A program made the translations under genes and the position numbers. A stretch of DNA of 64,000 nt, from the NCBI RefSeq assembly GCF_035222485.1, contig NC_085920.1:3348001-3412000 (forward strand), read 5' to 3'. The notes under the pieces were generated by a model. The model was not told the origin of the DNA. It ran no database searches and saw nothing but the letters and a program-made list of their open reading frames with translations. The stretch's first letter is position 1. Each line of letters starts with the position of its first letter. Below are positions 34,153 through 45,950 of the stretch, piece after piece. This DNA comes from Podospora pseudoanserina (lineage: Eukaryota > Ascomycota > Sordariomycetes > Sordariales > Podosporaceae).

Positions 34153-34893
34153 ATGCTGACCAGACATTGGTCAGACGAAGGCTTCCCAGCCTCATCCTCG
34201 AGCACTCACATTCACCAGCTCGCCCAGTGCCGCACACACACTGCCATAATGTCCAGCAACGACCGTAAACCCACACCCAGCGAGGATTGGAGCGTTATCT
34301 CCAGAGCGGAGGCGAGCGACTTCGTCGACGAGACTCACACTAAGGGGAGAAAACCTCACTTCAATGATGACAATATCCCATCGGGTCGTATCGGTCACGA
34401 TGCTGCAACCTCGTTCGAAGAGGAGCTCGACGCCGTTGCCCACACCCAACGGGCCATGTCCAACGAGGACTCCACCGAGACCGCCGGGACCGATGACACC
34501 CAGATTCGGGTTGATGATGCCGCCGGTCAAGCCTTGTCGATGCAAGCAACCTCTTCCAACTTTACCCCCAACGCCACATACCCCTCACAGGCCGCCTCCA
34601 CCCCTGACAGCTTCACTCTCTCCTTCGCCAACATGGAGCTCCACCAGGGCATCTACTCCCACGATGTCGAGCGCTGGGTGGGCGGTGCTGGTGCTCCCCG
34701 TCTCGTCCAGCACCAGGCCCCCGTGAAGAAGGGTTACTCATCCAGCGTGGCAAGCACCAGGAGCGTTGTTAGCAACAGCAGCTGGACCCACATGATGGAA
34801 CCCATTTCCATGCACGAGCAACTGAGGTTTGCTGGAGCTTGGAGCAACGAGGCTCTCGCTCCCTATGGTGCTCCGCACCCCGCTGGCAATTAG
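34153..34893 (+). CDS. Unrecognised, mostly disordered protein
   Basis: Single-exon frame of 246 residues from the first in-frame ATG (34153); a second ATG at 34249 (MSSNDRKPTPSEDW) would give 214. I recognise no family. The sequence is rich in Ser, Thr, Ala, Asp and Glu, has no membrane segment or signal peptide, and ends with a more conserved-looking part (LHQGIYSHDVERWVGGAG, then SSWTHMMEPISMHEQLRF). The reading frame is open for 348 codons, its codons favour C/G in third position, and the leader is long and pyrimidine-rich, which is why I think it is real. The roughly 1.9 kb downstream is T-rich and may be a long 3' UTR. Confidence 0.6.
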   Translation: MLTRHWSDEGFPASSSSTHIHQLAQCRTHTAIMSSNDRKPTPSEDWSVISRAEASDFVDETHTKGRKPHFNDDNIPSGRIGHDAATSFEEELDAVAHTQRAMSNEDSTETAGTDDTQIRVDDAAGQALSMQATSSNFTPNATYPSQAASTPDSFTLSFANMELHQGIYSHDVERWVGGAGAPRLVQHQAPVKKGYSSSVASTRSVVSNSSWTHMMEPISMHEQLRFAGAWSNEALAPYGAPHPAGN

Positions 34894-36815
34894 TCGTCGC
34901 TTGCCGTCTAGAAAGGTCGGCCGGTAGACTGGTTGGTCTCGCATACTCGACAAACATCCCTCTCAAGACTCAACCATCAACTTCTGTCGTCGAGTACCAT
35001 CACTGCCCTTCGCGCCCTGTCGCTTTCCAACCCGACCTCTCACGTGTCAAGCTGCCTTGTCGACCGAAGAGTCAGTCGCCCTCGTTACTAATGACAAACA
35101 TGTTTCGCTCATCATTGGCGACCGGTTGCCAGCAGTTGCATCTTCTCAGCCGTCCTTCCCGATTGACAAGCGCTCGTCGCTTCGCCAAGTCTCCGCCTTG
35201 CCTTCGGTTTGCTTTTACCACTCGGGCAGATTCTGATCGGTAGCAAAGCACCCATCATCCACCGAGCTGTTCTCGTATCATCGTGTCAGCCGGCCGACCT
35301 TGTCATGCCAAAAAGTCGATGCTGTCTCGTCCTCGAAAGACTCATCCGTTGCCAGTCTCGGTCCATTATCGCCGCCAACAAGACCCCGGTCCTCGTCGGA
35401 ATCCTACTGAAGCTGCTGCAAGACATTGGCCTGGTCGATTCCTTCTGTCAGTTTCTTCTTTTATCTTTGCGTTGTTGGATTTTATCGTTGTCGTTCAGTT
35501 GTGGCTTTTTGCTTTCGTTGCTTCGATCGAGCTTGTCGTCATGAGGTTATCTTTGGTATTGTTGTCATGGCTTGCATTGTCGTTACGATGTTGCGTTGTT
35601 TTATCATCGCCGGGTTGCCTTGTGGTTGGTTGTCGTCTGTCTTCGTCCGGTGGTCAAATTGATGGGTGGCGTCCTTGATACCCTTAGGCTCGGAGATGGG
35701 GCTGTGGCGTTCTCCTTTATTTTCATAATCTCGCGAAAAGGATAAAAAAATAGCACACATCCCTGTTTGATTAAGAGAAGGTCGGAAGGGAAGGCCGCGA
35801 GGGAAGGGAGGGGAGGGGGGATACGTTATCATTATCATGCCGGCATGAAGATAGGGAGGCAGGTTCTCTCCATCATCGATCGGTTCGCTAACATTGTCGA
35901 CATGCATTTCGGGAGAAGGGGGAAATGGGTAATAGGAGTGTATAAACTGACTTGGCTTGGCTATCTGGGAGTTGGGTTAGAAAGGAATGAAAAGGAAAGG
36001 GGGAAAAGGGTCGGAATAAGCAAGCGTTTGTGTTTTGGAATTCTTTCTTTTTTTTTGTTTGTCAAACAGATTGTTTTATCATACCTATATGGGATTTTCT
36101 TTTTCGTGTTTTATCTGAGCAATCAAAACAATCGAACTCCGGTTCCTTCTTTTTTCTTTTCTTCCTATCAGCTCATCCTTTGCCACCCAACGGGCCGGTC
36201 CAAGCCGCTCGGCCGGGATCTTCGACGTTCCCGTCCATCTGATCTGTCGGTGCTTGCATGATAAATCCGCTTGGACTTTTTCCATACTTCAGTGTGGGTG
36301 TGGTGATGCTGGTGTACGAAGTAATTATAGGTCAACGACTGGTCACCCACTCACGCAACCTTGCCGTTCTCAATCCCCCCCCCCGCCCCCCCAAAAAAAC
36401 ACTTGTTTTTTCCACAACTCCAGTTCTCCACCGATGTTCCCGGGTCCCGGGTCGGTTTTGTGGATGCGGGGATGGTAGGATGATGTGGTGATAGGGTAGC
36501 ATTCGCCAACGGTGTTCTCCCGCGGTGCTCCATCGTGCTAAGACGTTTAAAGCCCATGAAAAAGAAAAGCCAAATTCCGAATGGCAACTCCTTGGGTAAA
36601 GCCGGTTTAGCCTGATATGTTGCCGTCACGGTCAACTCGTGGTGCCGTCCCGATGGATACTACTGTTGCCGTTCCGATGGGGGTGGTGTTGTTCCTGCAT
36701 CTTGTTGCTGTAGTGGTGTATAAGTAGATCGGTAAGGTAGGGTAGGTCGGTGTGTCGTCGAGATGGAAGGGTAGGTAGGCTCGCATTTCCCATTCGCCTC
36801 GTCGTTGTCGTCAAA
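34894..36815. other. Intergenic, likely long 3' UTR then promoter of the SGNH gene
   Basis: 1.9 kb. From 35.2 to 35.65 kb the plus strand is TTGT-rich, like a fungal 3' UTR. No coding evidence; a C8 and A7 stretch lies near 36376-36400. Confidence 0.55.
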
Positions 36816-38190
36816 ATGGCAATTCTCCGGGGTTTCCTCCTCGGCCTCGGCCTCGCTCTCGCCGGTGTTGTTCAGGGCCATGATGATGGCAGTCAGTGGG
36901 TCGATCTATGGGCTTCGATGCCTCAGGAGGTAGAACCGCATAATCTGCCGCCTGCGCCGTTTGTAAGTTCCTTTTCCACATCAAACATACCTTTCTTCTT
37001 GTATCGAGAGATTCTTGCTGACCCATCCCCTGTTCCAGACCGGCGAGGACTCCATCTACACCAACACCACCATCCGCCAAACCATCCACCTCACCCAACC
37101 CGCCCCCCACATCCGCCTCTACCTCTCCAACGAATTCGGCGGCCCCTCTGCCGATCTCCACATCTCCGCCGTCACCATCGCCCTCCCCCTCAACGGCACG
37201 GCCGGCTCCCCCTCCGTCCAGCCCAGAACTCTCCGCCAAGTCACCTTCTCGGGCGGAAGCAAATCCTTCACCATCCCCAACGGTGCCATCGCCATCTCGG
37301 ACCCCATCAGAAACCTCAACGTCAAAGCCGAGACCAACCTCGCCGTCACAATCTACATCCAGCAAGGCCAGCAAGGCAAGCGAATCTCCGGCCACCCAGG
37401 CAGCCGAACAAGCAGCTGGTTCATCAACGGCGACCACACCAAAGCAGTCGACTTGCCATCCGAGGCGGTGAGGGTAGACCGGTGGTTCATCCTCTCCGCG
37501 GTCGAAGGCTGGGTAGACAAGAAAAGAACCCTCGGGAGCCTGGTCATCATCGGCGACAGCATCACCGACGGCCGCGGCTCAACCACAAACGGCAACGACC
37601 GTTGGCCCGACCAACTCCTCCGCCGGCTCGAATCCCAACGTCGCGGCGGTTCAGGAATGAGCGTCATCAACCAAGCCGCCGGAGGCAACAGGGTCCTAGC
37701 CGACGGGCTCGGACCCAACGCGCTGGGCCGGATAGCAAGGGACGTCCTCGCTCACAACGGAGTAAAATACGTTGTCCTTTTCGAGGGCGTCAACGACCTT
37801 GGCACCGCTGCCGAAGGCGACCTAGTCAAGACAGGGGATCGTCTCATTCAAGCTTATGAGCAGATCATCACCCGGCTTCACGGGCGTGGGATTGCCGTGT
37901 TTGGGGCGACGATCACGCCCATGAGCGGGCCGGGCCAGGCGTATGGGGAACCGAGGAGGGAGGAGCAGAGGGTGAGGGTGAATAGGTGGATTAGGACCAG
38001 CGGGAGGTTCGACGCGGTGATTGACTTTGACAAGGCGGTGAGGGATCCGAAGAATGAGACGCGGCTGAGACCAGAGTATGACACGGGGGATTACCTTCAC
38101 TTGAACCCGACGGGGTACAAGGCCATGGCCGAGGCGGTCGATTTGAGGTTGTTTGAGAGGTTCAGGGATGGGGTGTCGAGTATTGTTTAG
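36816..38190 (+). CDS. Secreted SGNH/GDSL-type hydrolase
   Basis: Probable extracellular esterase of the SGNH superfamily; substrate not determinable from sequence. Model: join(36816..36962, 37039..38190), 432 residues, one 76-nt intron. 36816 is the first ATG in frame and starts a clean signal peptide (MAILRGFLLGLGLALAGVVQG). An N-terminal beta-rich domain (YTNTTIRQTIHLT, LSNEFGG) precedes the hydrolase domain. Block I is IGDSITDGRG (Ser near 223), block II NQAAGGNRVL, block III FEGVNDLG, and block V DYLHLNPTGY with the Asp and His near 400 and 403. All four key residues (Ser, Gly, Asn, His) are present. NxT/S sites suggest glycosylation. Confidence 0.92.
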
Positions 38191-38196
38191 GAACCC

Positions 38197-38220
<24 letters not shown>
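38197..38220. repeat. (AG)12 microsatellite
   Basis: Twelve AG units just after the stop of the SGNH hydrolase gene, continuing imperfectly to about 38230. Confidence 0.9.
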
Positions 38221-38230
<10 letters not shown>

Positions 38231-38805
38231 GTCAAGTTAAGGCTGAGGAAGTTAAATTGAATGTCGGTGGAGATGAAGCTATGGGTTAGGGTGGGACAGT
38301 AGGGCACACTAAGTGACAAAAAGTAATGAGGGGAGGGAGGCGGAGAAGGACAAACTTACATATGCACCGAAGGTCCGCGAAGATCCGAGGTGTCCGGCTT
38401 ATATAGCTTTCCAAATACTATTATGCACCGTCGAGGCACACGTCAGACTCAAAGTGGTGTGAAAACGTATGGAGATGGATGCTTACGGTATGCAGTCAAA
38501 TGTTGACCAGGATGCTTTCGATGCTTCGAAAGTCCAAGACAGGGATCTGTCACCTTATACCCCATACCACCAGCGGCCCAACGATTGACACATGGCCCAA
38601 CACATGATAAGACCAGATATGCAGGGTCGCATTACAACGCTTTCCTGCCAATGGTAAATACAAATAGATATAATGGTATTTAACTCTCAAGACCTTTTAT
38701 AGCCCCAAAAACTCCGCTCCCAGGCAGGCGTGCACTACTTCCGTACAACAAGTGTCTCCTGATTCGCCCCCCTTCCCCAGAACCAATCCAGACTCCCCAG
38801 CTACA
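38231..38805. other. Intergenic, tail-to-tail
   Basis: 3' flanks of the SGNH hydrolase and ERB1 genes. Nothing else seen. Confidence 0.6.
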
Positions 38806-41434
38806 TTACATCCACAACCTTGCCGTTCCATCCGCTCCGGCAGACACACACCACGGTTCTCTCGGGTGCCAGTCGATATCCACGACACCCACTTGGTTGA
38901 CAACCTTGTGGCCCTTGAGTTGCTTGACTGGCACGATTGTAGGGCTTTCAAGCTGGTCATTGGGCACCTTGCCATAAAAGATCTGCAACGTGCCGTCGTC
39001 ACTGGCGTCTGCAAACAACGGAAGTCCGCCCTTGTGGAACCGCACGGCGCGGATGGCCTTTGGATGGAATCTCATTGTCTTGTGTGGCCGGTTGGACAAG
39101 TCAAGGTCGTGCCAGAGCAACCGCCTATCGTAACTGCCGACAATCAAGTGATCGCCGCCAGAGTGAATGTCAAGTGACGAGATCCTGTACATTCGTTAGC
39201 GAGTCTCATCTATCAGTTGGACGTTGGGCAGCATACCATTTAGCACCAGGCTGGACAATTTTGACCAACTCCACCTTCTGAAGATCATAGCACCGCACTG
39301 TGCGCATCGTCGCAACGAAGAAGAGTGGCTTTAGCGGGTGGAACACCACAGTCTGTGCAAGACCGTGGAGTTTCCGGAAAGGAATCTGGGTAAGGTGCTT
39401 GGACAAGGTGTGAATCGCCACAGAGCTGCGCTGGCCCTCGGGGGACACTGTTGCAAAGTGATCGCCTCTTCTGTGCCAGGTAATGACCTTGACAGCGGAC
39501 CTGACTGTGACCCTGACAAGAACACCTGCGTCTTCAAGCTTGGTGCCAGGTCTGGCCCACTTGCCAGCAGGCTCCTTACCGGGAGCTGTGGCTGGTTGTT
39601 GACCGTTGGTTGCGTAGCCGAAGCCAGCAGCGAGAACATCACGGCTTGCCTGGTCAAGTGTAGGCGTGACGCTCGAGTGTGGCGGAACCATCAAGAAGAC
39701 ATCCTCACCCGCAGAAGCAGCAAGGACAAAGGCATCCTTGGTTGGTCTCCAGCGGACGGTATAGACTGGGTCTTCACTGCTCAACTTCACAGACCATACT
39801 TGCCGGCCGGTCAACAACTCCCATACGCGCACAGTGCCGTCACTGCCGCCTGTAGCCAAAGCCACACCGGTCTGTTGGTGGTCAGCATTTTGTCATATGT
39901 GCCCACGTATAATCAGAGGAAAACTTACAGGGTCAATCGCGACACTTCTTACCGTGCCCTCGTGGCCGCGGAAGATGGTCTGGACAACGGTAGGGAATGG
40001 CTTCAACTCAGCAGGCGAAGGAAGCTTGGGAAGAAGCGAGTTGGGGTCAATGTTGAGCCTGTTTTTCCGCACACGGGGAGCAAGATAAAGGTCCATGCAC
40101 CGTTCGAATCTCTCCTTGACCAAAGTGCCCCACGCAGGTACCTTGCGAAGAGAGTTGAACTTTTGAGGGAGGAACTCCTTCTCGCGGTCCTCGGGGTCAG
40201 TCTTCTCCCACTCTTCGCGTTCTTCCTTTGTTCTGTGAAACTATTAGTCTGTTTGCTTGGGAACAACGAAGCTGACCGTCACTTACGGCAAGTATTCCTC
40301 AGGAGGATTGTAACTCATTTCATAGCCAGGAGGTGGGAGCTTAGGCGCAGGAATGTGCATAGGATTTGGTGCCGCTGGCTCCTCATCTTGCCAAATATCG
40401 AACTGAACCTCCTCCTTCTCTTCCTCCTCTCTTTCACGCTCCTCAGGAGGCTTGTAAGGAAGGATTCTGCCTTCGCGAATGGCGCGGACCAATTTCATCA
40501 CCTGCTTAGCCTCGTTCTTGGATGGCAAGAAGCGCCTCTTGGGTTCGGGGGCCGCGCTGAGGGCTGTTTTGAGGTTAGCTATGATTCAGTTCCACCAATT
40601 GACAGGCGTTTTCTTACGCATCGTTTCTTGCTTGGAAGTAAACCATTCGACGGTATCGGGATATGGGTCATAACCCTCGTCAGGAACAAGACCATGCTGG
40701 ACACGACGGACCAGCTCCAGCTCCTCCTGTGTAAGATTGAGCGGGTTTCCGGTGTTGACGTCGGTCAAACCAGTCCAGCCCTTGGGGACCTCAATGGTAT
40801 CGAGAAGACTTTGCAGCGCATCGCCAGTGGCTGGGCGCATAATCTTCTTGCCATTGATGTCGTAGCCGATGTGTGGGTAGCTGTCGTAGAAGCTGAGGGG
40901 GATGTTTCCTATCGTGTTAACGGGGCCTTGGGCATCTGAATCGTCGGAATCGTAGACTGGGTCGATTTCACTGTTGACGCCCCCGTATTAGCCCTCCATT
41001 TCGCACTCCCTAGGTTGCTACTTTTCTACGTACTCGTAGACATATCTCTCTCCACCATTGGCGTCCTTCACAACTTTGTAATTGCGATCCTCCTCCTCTT
41101 GGTGCTTTGGCTTTGGGTCAACGCCCGGTTCCGTAATTTCAAGTTCCTCGGCATCCTTGCTGAGCTTCCCCATTTCATCATCTGACGGAATGTCGTCGCT
41201 CAAGAGCGCATCGTCATCCCCCTCTTCCTCCTCCTCCTCGGCGTCCTCGCTACCTTCGCTGACCTCGCTTTCGCTGTCGACATCGTCGATTTCGTCGGAC
41301 GGAATGTAATCCTCCTCATCTTCGCTGGCCTCCAAAACACCGTCGAAAAGACCATTTGCGAGCTCGTCGTCAGACTCCGAGTCGGATTCCTCGTCCCTCG
41401 CCTTGCGCTTCTTTTCTACCGGTTTTGACTTCAT
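38806..41434 (-). CDS. ERB1: Ribosome biogenesis protein ERB1 (BOP1)
   Basis: Nucleolar protein of the PeBoW complex (Nop7-Erb1-Ytm1) needed for 27S rRNA processing and 60S maturation. Model: complement(join(38806..39184, 39237..39871, 39929..40232, 40287..40563, 40618..40970, 41022..41434)), 2,361 nt, 786 residues; five introns of 51-57 nt all keep frame. The first 130 residues are very acidic (Asp/Glu/Ser). The BOP1 N-terminal domain follows: [38 protein letters not shown], and [14 protein letters not shown]40 repeats begin at [15 protein letters not shown] and [17 protein letters not shown] and close with [12 protein letters not shown] at the C-terminus. Intact and full length. Confidence 0.96.
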
Positions 41435-42300
41435 TGTGCTGAAATTGATGGGTTAGGATGTCTGGACTGGTTACTGTCGCGCTGCAGCCGATGGCCCCAA
41501 AATTTCCATGGACAATCTTTTTTTTTAGCGGATTTCTGCCAATCTTTGGAGTTTTGGCGGGGCCCAGCTCGCTCACCGCTTTTGTGCCGAGAAGCTAACG
41601 TGATGCACTAGCCTGTCTGGGACAAGTCTTGAGTGAGCTCTTGAGAAACTCAAACCCCACCTCATCTGAACTTCTCGACTGCATCTCGAAGGGACTCGAA
41701 TGTTGAACTCGAGATGAAATGTTTTGGCCCCAAGTCATACACCTGGGGCATGTGTCTTCGCGCCCGCGCCAATCACCAAACATGCCAGGCTATGCATTCG
41801 AACAAGCAATCAACCGTACTCCCACTGACTACGGACAGTGAAAAAGATCCCAGTTAAAGCAGCGTGAGTAACACATGTGAACCTTGATAGCCAAAAGGCG
41901 AGTGCTGACAAATGATACACTCAAAGTGCGGCTCCCTTTATGTATATGACTGCAAGATAGGCCTCCCCTCCAATGACCAGCGGGAGCACGATTGAGCCGT
42001 TTTACTTTCACGGAACTTATGAGACGCATTTGGACGATCCTACGTGGGGAGGCTTGTGGTACGAATCCTTTATAGGTACCCCTCGGTTACGTGGATTCGG
42101 ACAAACAGGCCATGCTGCCCTTCAGCTGATATCCCAACCAACCCGTCCTTTTTGTTTATGCTTGCTTACGTTGACCGCCATCTTAAACCTTGTAACCTAC
42201 CGTCCGACGGTTCGCGTCTGTCGAGCAAGTTGTCAACTTAATTATCAATCAACCATCTGTCGATACATATCTATAAGCGACACTCTGGGAGCCACAAAAG
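41435..42300. promoter_or_regulatory. Divergent upstream region ERB1 / Zn2Cys6 regulator
   Basis: 866 bp between two start codons facing away from each other. No gene seen and no specific site claimed. Confidence 0.45.
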
Positions 42301-43733
42301 ATGAGCACAAACACTGCCCGCAAGGCCGGCGAACAGCCAAAGCGTCGTGCCTGCGACGAATGCCGTATGCCGCCCTTGATGATCTTGCTTTGAGGATAGT
42401 CTTCTGACTCTCTACAGGAGGCCGAAAGCTCGCCTGTTCCAAAGAAATCGATGGATGCGCTCGATGCAAGCGCGAAGGCATCAAATGCGTCTACTCGCCT
42501 CAGAAACCCATGGGAAGGCCGAGAAAACGAGCACATGTTAAGATTGACGCCACTGAAAACACTGAAACCAATGCTCAGAAAGACAAGCCAAATGTCGTTA
42601 CCGCAGAGACTGCACCAGCCCTCCCGGCCCTCACGGCGAACATCACCCCTATTCCACCTTTCAACCCCGACGACTTTGCACTTCCAGAGTTCGACCCAAC
42701 CCTCGCCATGGATCTCGACTTCTCCTTCCTCGACATGAGCAACGCCGACCTCAACTTCATAGACATCATCGACCCCTCCACTCAATTCCCACCCAACCAG
42801 TACCTCCCCACTGACCCTCTCCCACAACACCTCAACCCATTACCCCCCATCGAGCCCATCAACAAAACCCCTGTATCCGAGCCCCCAGGACAGTTCTTCG
42901 CCTTCGGCACCGACCTCGGACAGATCGATTTCAATTCTTCCGCCTGCCAACAACCCCCCACCAGCCAAGCACCCGAGATCTCCCAAGAAGACGTCGCCAA
43001 AATCTTCTCCATCCCCAACAACATCCCCACCATCCCCGACGATTGTTCCATCCCCAGTCTTTCCCCGGGAGGGAGCTCTTCCTCATCCTCCTCCTCCCCC
43101 AGCGCCGACCCTCATTCCAACGACCCCCCAACATGCAGCTGCCTAGCCTCGCTGTACCTAGCAATGGAATCAGTAAAAGTCCTCCCCAAATCCATCTCCC
43201 GCGCCATGCGCATCACCCGAGCGGCCTCCCGAACAGCCCACGACTCCATCCTCTGCAAAGTCTGCAGCGACGTCCCCTTGTTCAACCCGGATAACCCGGG
43301 CACGTTGGCCAAGCCGCCGATGGTGTCGCTTCAGTCGCTCATGATGCTCGGGGCTCTGCTTCCATCCCTCTCGAACGCGTACATGAGGATATTGACAATG
43401 GTTGATCAGGAAGCTGCTGCTGCTGACAGGGAAAGGCGGAAGATTGTGTTTACGCTTTCCGAGTATGGGGGTTTGTGGGGGACGTTGGCCGAGCAGGAGC
43501 CCTACCAGTGCGGGGCGGCGGAGAAGCTGGAGGGGAGGGTGATGGAGGCGGGGTTGTGGAGGTTGACGGTTAGGGCACTGCTCAAGATTGATGTTTATGG
43601 GGTGCAGGATGTGGAATGTAGGGATGTGAGGATATTGGGGTTGAAGGATATTATTGGGATGATGGAGGAGAGGTCGAGGAGGAGGCATAGGTTGATGGAT
43701 GAGTTGGTCGAACGGGGGTGGTGGGAAGGATGA
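42301..43733 (+). CDS. Zn(II)2Cys6 transcription factor
   Basis: Fungal-specific DNA-binding regulator; targets unknown. Model: join(42301..42364, 42418..43733), 459 residues. The 53-nt intron splits the zinc cluster, a common place. The cluster is complete, C-x2-C-x6-C-x6-C-x2-C-x6-C at residues 18, 21, 28, 35, 38 and 45, followed by the basic linker GRPRKRAH. The middle is Pro/Asp-rich with a run of Ser. The C-terminal half has CSCLASLYLAMESVKVLP, SILCKVC and SLQSLMMLGALLPSLSNAY, which resembles the aflR-type regulatory domain of secondary-metabolite regulators. No biosynthetic genes are next to it in this window, so its role is open. Confidence 0.9.
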
Positions 43734-44451
43734 GGGGGTATGTGAAGTTGGGGGTGGGGAGGTGGGGGGAGCAGCCGACTTGTTTGAGGATTATTGATAT
43801 TGCTAAGAGGAGTATGGAGGAGTTGATTATTCCTTAGGTTGGGGGAGGAGGGGTTGATTGATATGGGAAGGAGGGGGGGAGGCAAGAGGTTAGAGGGCCG
43901 CAATGTCGACTGACTATCTCGAAGATGGCTTCAACATGGAGGCAACACGCTAGGGGATTACTTGGGTGGATCAAGGGTGGAAAAACGAGCCACGAGATGG
44001 CAAATACGGTGGACTACAGGACAACGCTGTGTTTACAGTTGGATTCAACATGTTATCACAAAGACTGTTTAGGATGGAGGAGTGAGAAGCACGGGAGACA
44101 TCAAAGCAGGGGGCTCCCTGCTGGGCAGGTGCTGTGGTGTTCAACGAACTTGAAGGCGTTCCGGACAGGATGTTTGCTTTTTACCCATTGGGAGTTACTG
44201 TATAATAATATACCGTAGTCTTTGTTTATCAGATACCAACAGCCACAACTCCATACACACCAGCCAACCACCACTCACTCCTGTCCTTGACCATTCGCCA
44301 TCCGGCCCTCCACTCTTCCACCCCACCCCATCCATCCCAGCCCCCACCCACCCTTCATAACCCCATTTTCCTTGTTCTCTCTTTCGCACCTCGTCAAGGC
44401 AGAACACGGCTCGTCGCAGTCGTTAAGCGCGTCCTTGGCTGACTTAGAGTG
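43734..44451. other. Intergenic after the Zn2Cys6 gene
   Basis: About 700 bp of probable 3' flank; nothing recognised before the repeat array. Confidence 0.55.
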
Positions 44452-44648
44452 TCTGCGGGGGAGAACCTCGCAGGTTTGAACACAGTTTCGAACAAAAGAT
44501 TTAATCATCTCATCCGCTGCAGATTACGGTTAAAGAAGGGTCTGCTAACGAGTTTCTCATGATTATGAACATTATAAAAATCCCAAGAGGGCGTTTTTTT
44601 TTCGTGGCTGGCCTTTGCAGATAGGTTCTGTGGGCAGCGAGCTTTTTT
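44452..44648 (+). repeat. Structured repeat, copy 1 of 3
   Basis: Most diverged of three units. Parts in order: a G5 tract with AACCTCGCAG and a TTTGAA box (about 44456-44480), a CTAAC-GAGTTTCTCATGA block (44546-44562), then a T9 run, CGT, an imperfect hairpin (outer GCTG/CAGC at 44607-44610 and 44635-44638, inner TGCAGA/TCTGTG at 44616-44621 and 44627-44632), GAGC and a T6 run (44643-44648). The order and the end signature match copies 2 and 3. Confidence 0.45.
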
Positions 44649-44659
44649 GTGGTTTTTGC

Positions 44660-45022
44660 TGCTGGTTGGGGGTCAGCTTCACGCAACCTCGAACCTCGTC
44701 AGTTCGAGTCCAGCTTCCAGCAAAGAGAGGATAGGAAAGGTCTCGAAGCAAAATCTCAGTTTGCCTTTTTCCAACTGAAGGAACTGTGAACCGTTCAATG
44801 ACCTACAACGTTATGACCCCACAGTTTCTTCAAGAAGTGAGCAAGATATGTATATATATATATATGGCTTTAGCAAATCAAAACCGAAGGCGTGGCATGT
44901 TTGACATGTCAAACCGAAGGGTCAGCAAACCAGAAAAAAAAAAAAAGGTAAAAACTACCAATACCGGTTTTTTTTTTTTTCGTAACCGGCTGTCTATATT
45001 GTAGATAGCTGGTGAGCTTTTT
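44660..45022 (+). repeat. Structured repeat, copy 2 of 3
   Basis: Starts with a tRNA-like head: TGCTGG (44660-44665) is complementary to CCAGCA (44717-44722), enclosing a GTTCGAGTC at 44702-44710 that fits the Pol III B-box. A TGTGAACCGTTCAATGACC block follows (44785-44803). The end is T13, CGTA, then a 12-bp hairpin (44985-44996 with 45002-45013, two G-U pairs, 5-nt loop), GAGC and T5 (45018-45022). The internal T13 run would be expected to stop Pol III early, an argument against a simple Pol III gene. Confidence 0.6.
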
Positions 45023-45269
45023 ATATTTAGAACAAACGGTGTTCTATTCTTTTCCAACTCTCGATGGCGCTTGTGGCATACCCTCATGAAACCAGTCCAA
45101 TTCCAAGCACCTTATGCCTCCCTTCTTTTTTAACAGCATCTCCTCACCCCAAACTAACCCCAAAGCAGCCACCCATCACAACAACAACCCCCCACCTCAT
45201 ACCCCAACCAATTCCTAACCCAAAGTACTGGTGATTTGTCCGCAGCGCAACGGTCAAACACGAGCGCAC

Positions 45270-45509
45270 TTTGGGGGGGTCACGGACGTATATTAAGCTG
45301 CCAAAAGTTTAGGATTCGAGTCTCTGTTGCAGCACAATTCTTCTTCTTCACCTTGTGAACCGTTTCATGACCCACGAGAACCAAGCGGAGAATATGCGGC
45401 AACATGAGGACTATGACACACCAGAGTGTCAAAAAACAGAGTGTTTAAAAACCGACGTAAACAGGTTTTTCGTAACCAGCTACCTGGCCAGTAGTTGGTG
45501 AGGTTTTTT
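45270..45509 (+). repeat. Structured repeat, copy 3 of 3
   Basis: Same order as copy 2: G7-TCA, ATTCGAGTC (about 45313-45322) enclosed by GCTGC and GCAGC, TGTGAACCGTTTCATGACC (45354-45372), T5, CGTA, a 9-bp hairpin (45475-45483 with 45491-45499, one G-U pair, 7-nt loop), GAGG and T6 (45504-45509). The hairpin arms differ from copy 2 but still pair, which suggests selection for structure or a common structured ancestor. Confidence 0.6.
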
Positions 45510-45950
45510 ATGTGTCGCTCTCTTTTGCATTATTCAGGTGAATAGAAACAATTGAATTTCAACCACGTCAACTAACAACCCAAAATTGACTCCAACATAC
45601 GAAAACACATGTTTGCTGTTCCTAAAACCATCAAGAATTTTCTACATGTCAACAATTTTCAAATGAGAAGAGAAACCGGATAATAGATAAAAATGATGGA
45701 TGAAGCTACGCCGGTAACATGATTTGCCTGGCCAATTGCATCTGCCCTAGCTTTGACCAACTTGACGCCCTCCTCTCGGTTCCCTTTGCTTATCCTTCCC
45801 CCCGTCCTTAACACCATCCTTGGGCCAATTCTTCTCTTCCTCTTTTTGGTATCCTGTGTGCGTTGTGTTCTCATAATTTGTTGTTTTGTATGCGGGAGAT
45901 GCAATGAATCACGCAGTGTAATTCCAATGACAAGACATTTCGCAATGTAT

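Noticed and set aside
39338-40939. 533-codon ORF on the plus strand
   Set aside because: Antisense shadow of ERB1 exons 2-5.
41435-42300. Short ORFs between ERB1 and the Zn2Cys6 gene
   Set aside because: All under 150 codons, no motif, within a divergent promoter.
44661-44722. Possible tRNA gene (B-box GTTCGAGTC, complementary ends)
   Set aside because: Only about 62 nt long, the T-stem has at most three of five pairs, and no convincing D-arm or anticodon arm is present. Kept only as a tRNA-like head of the repeat.
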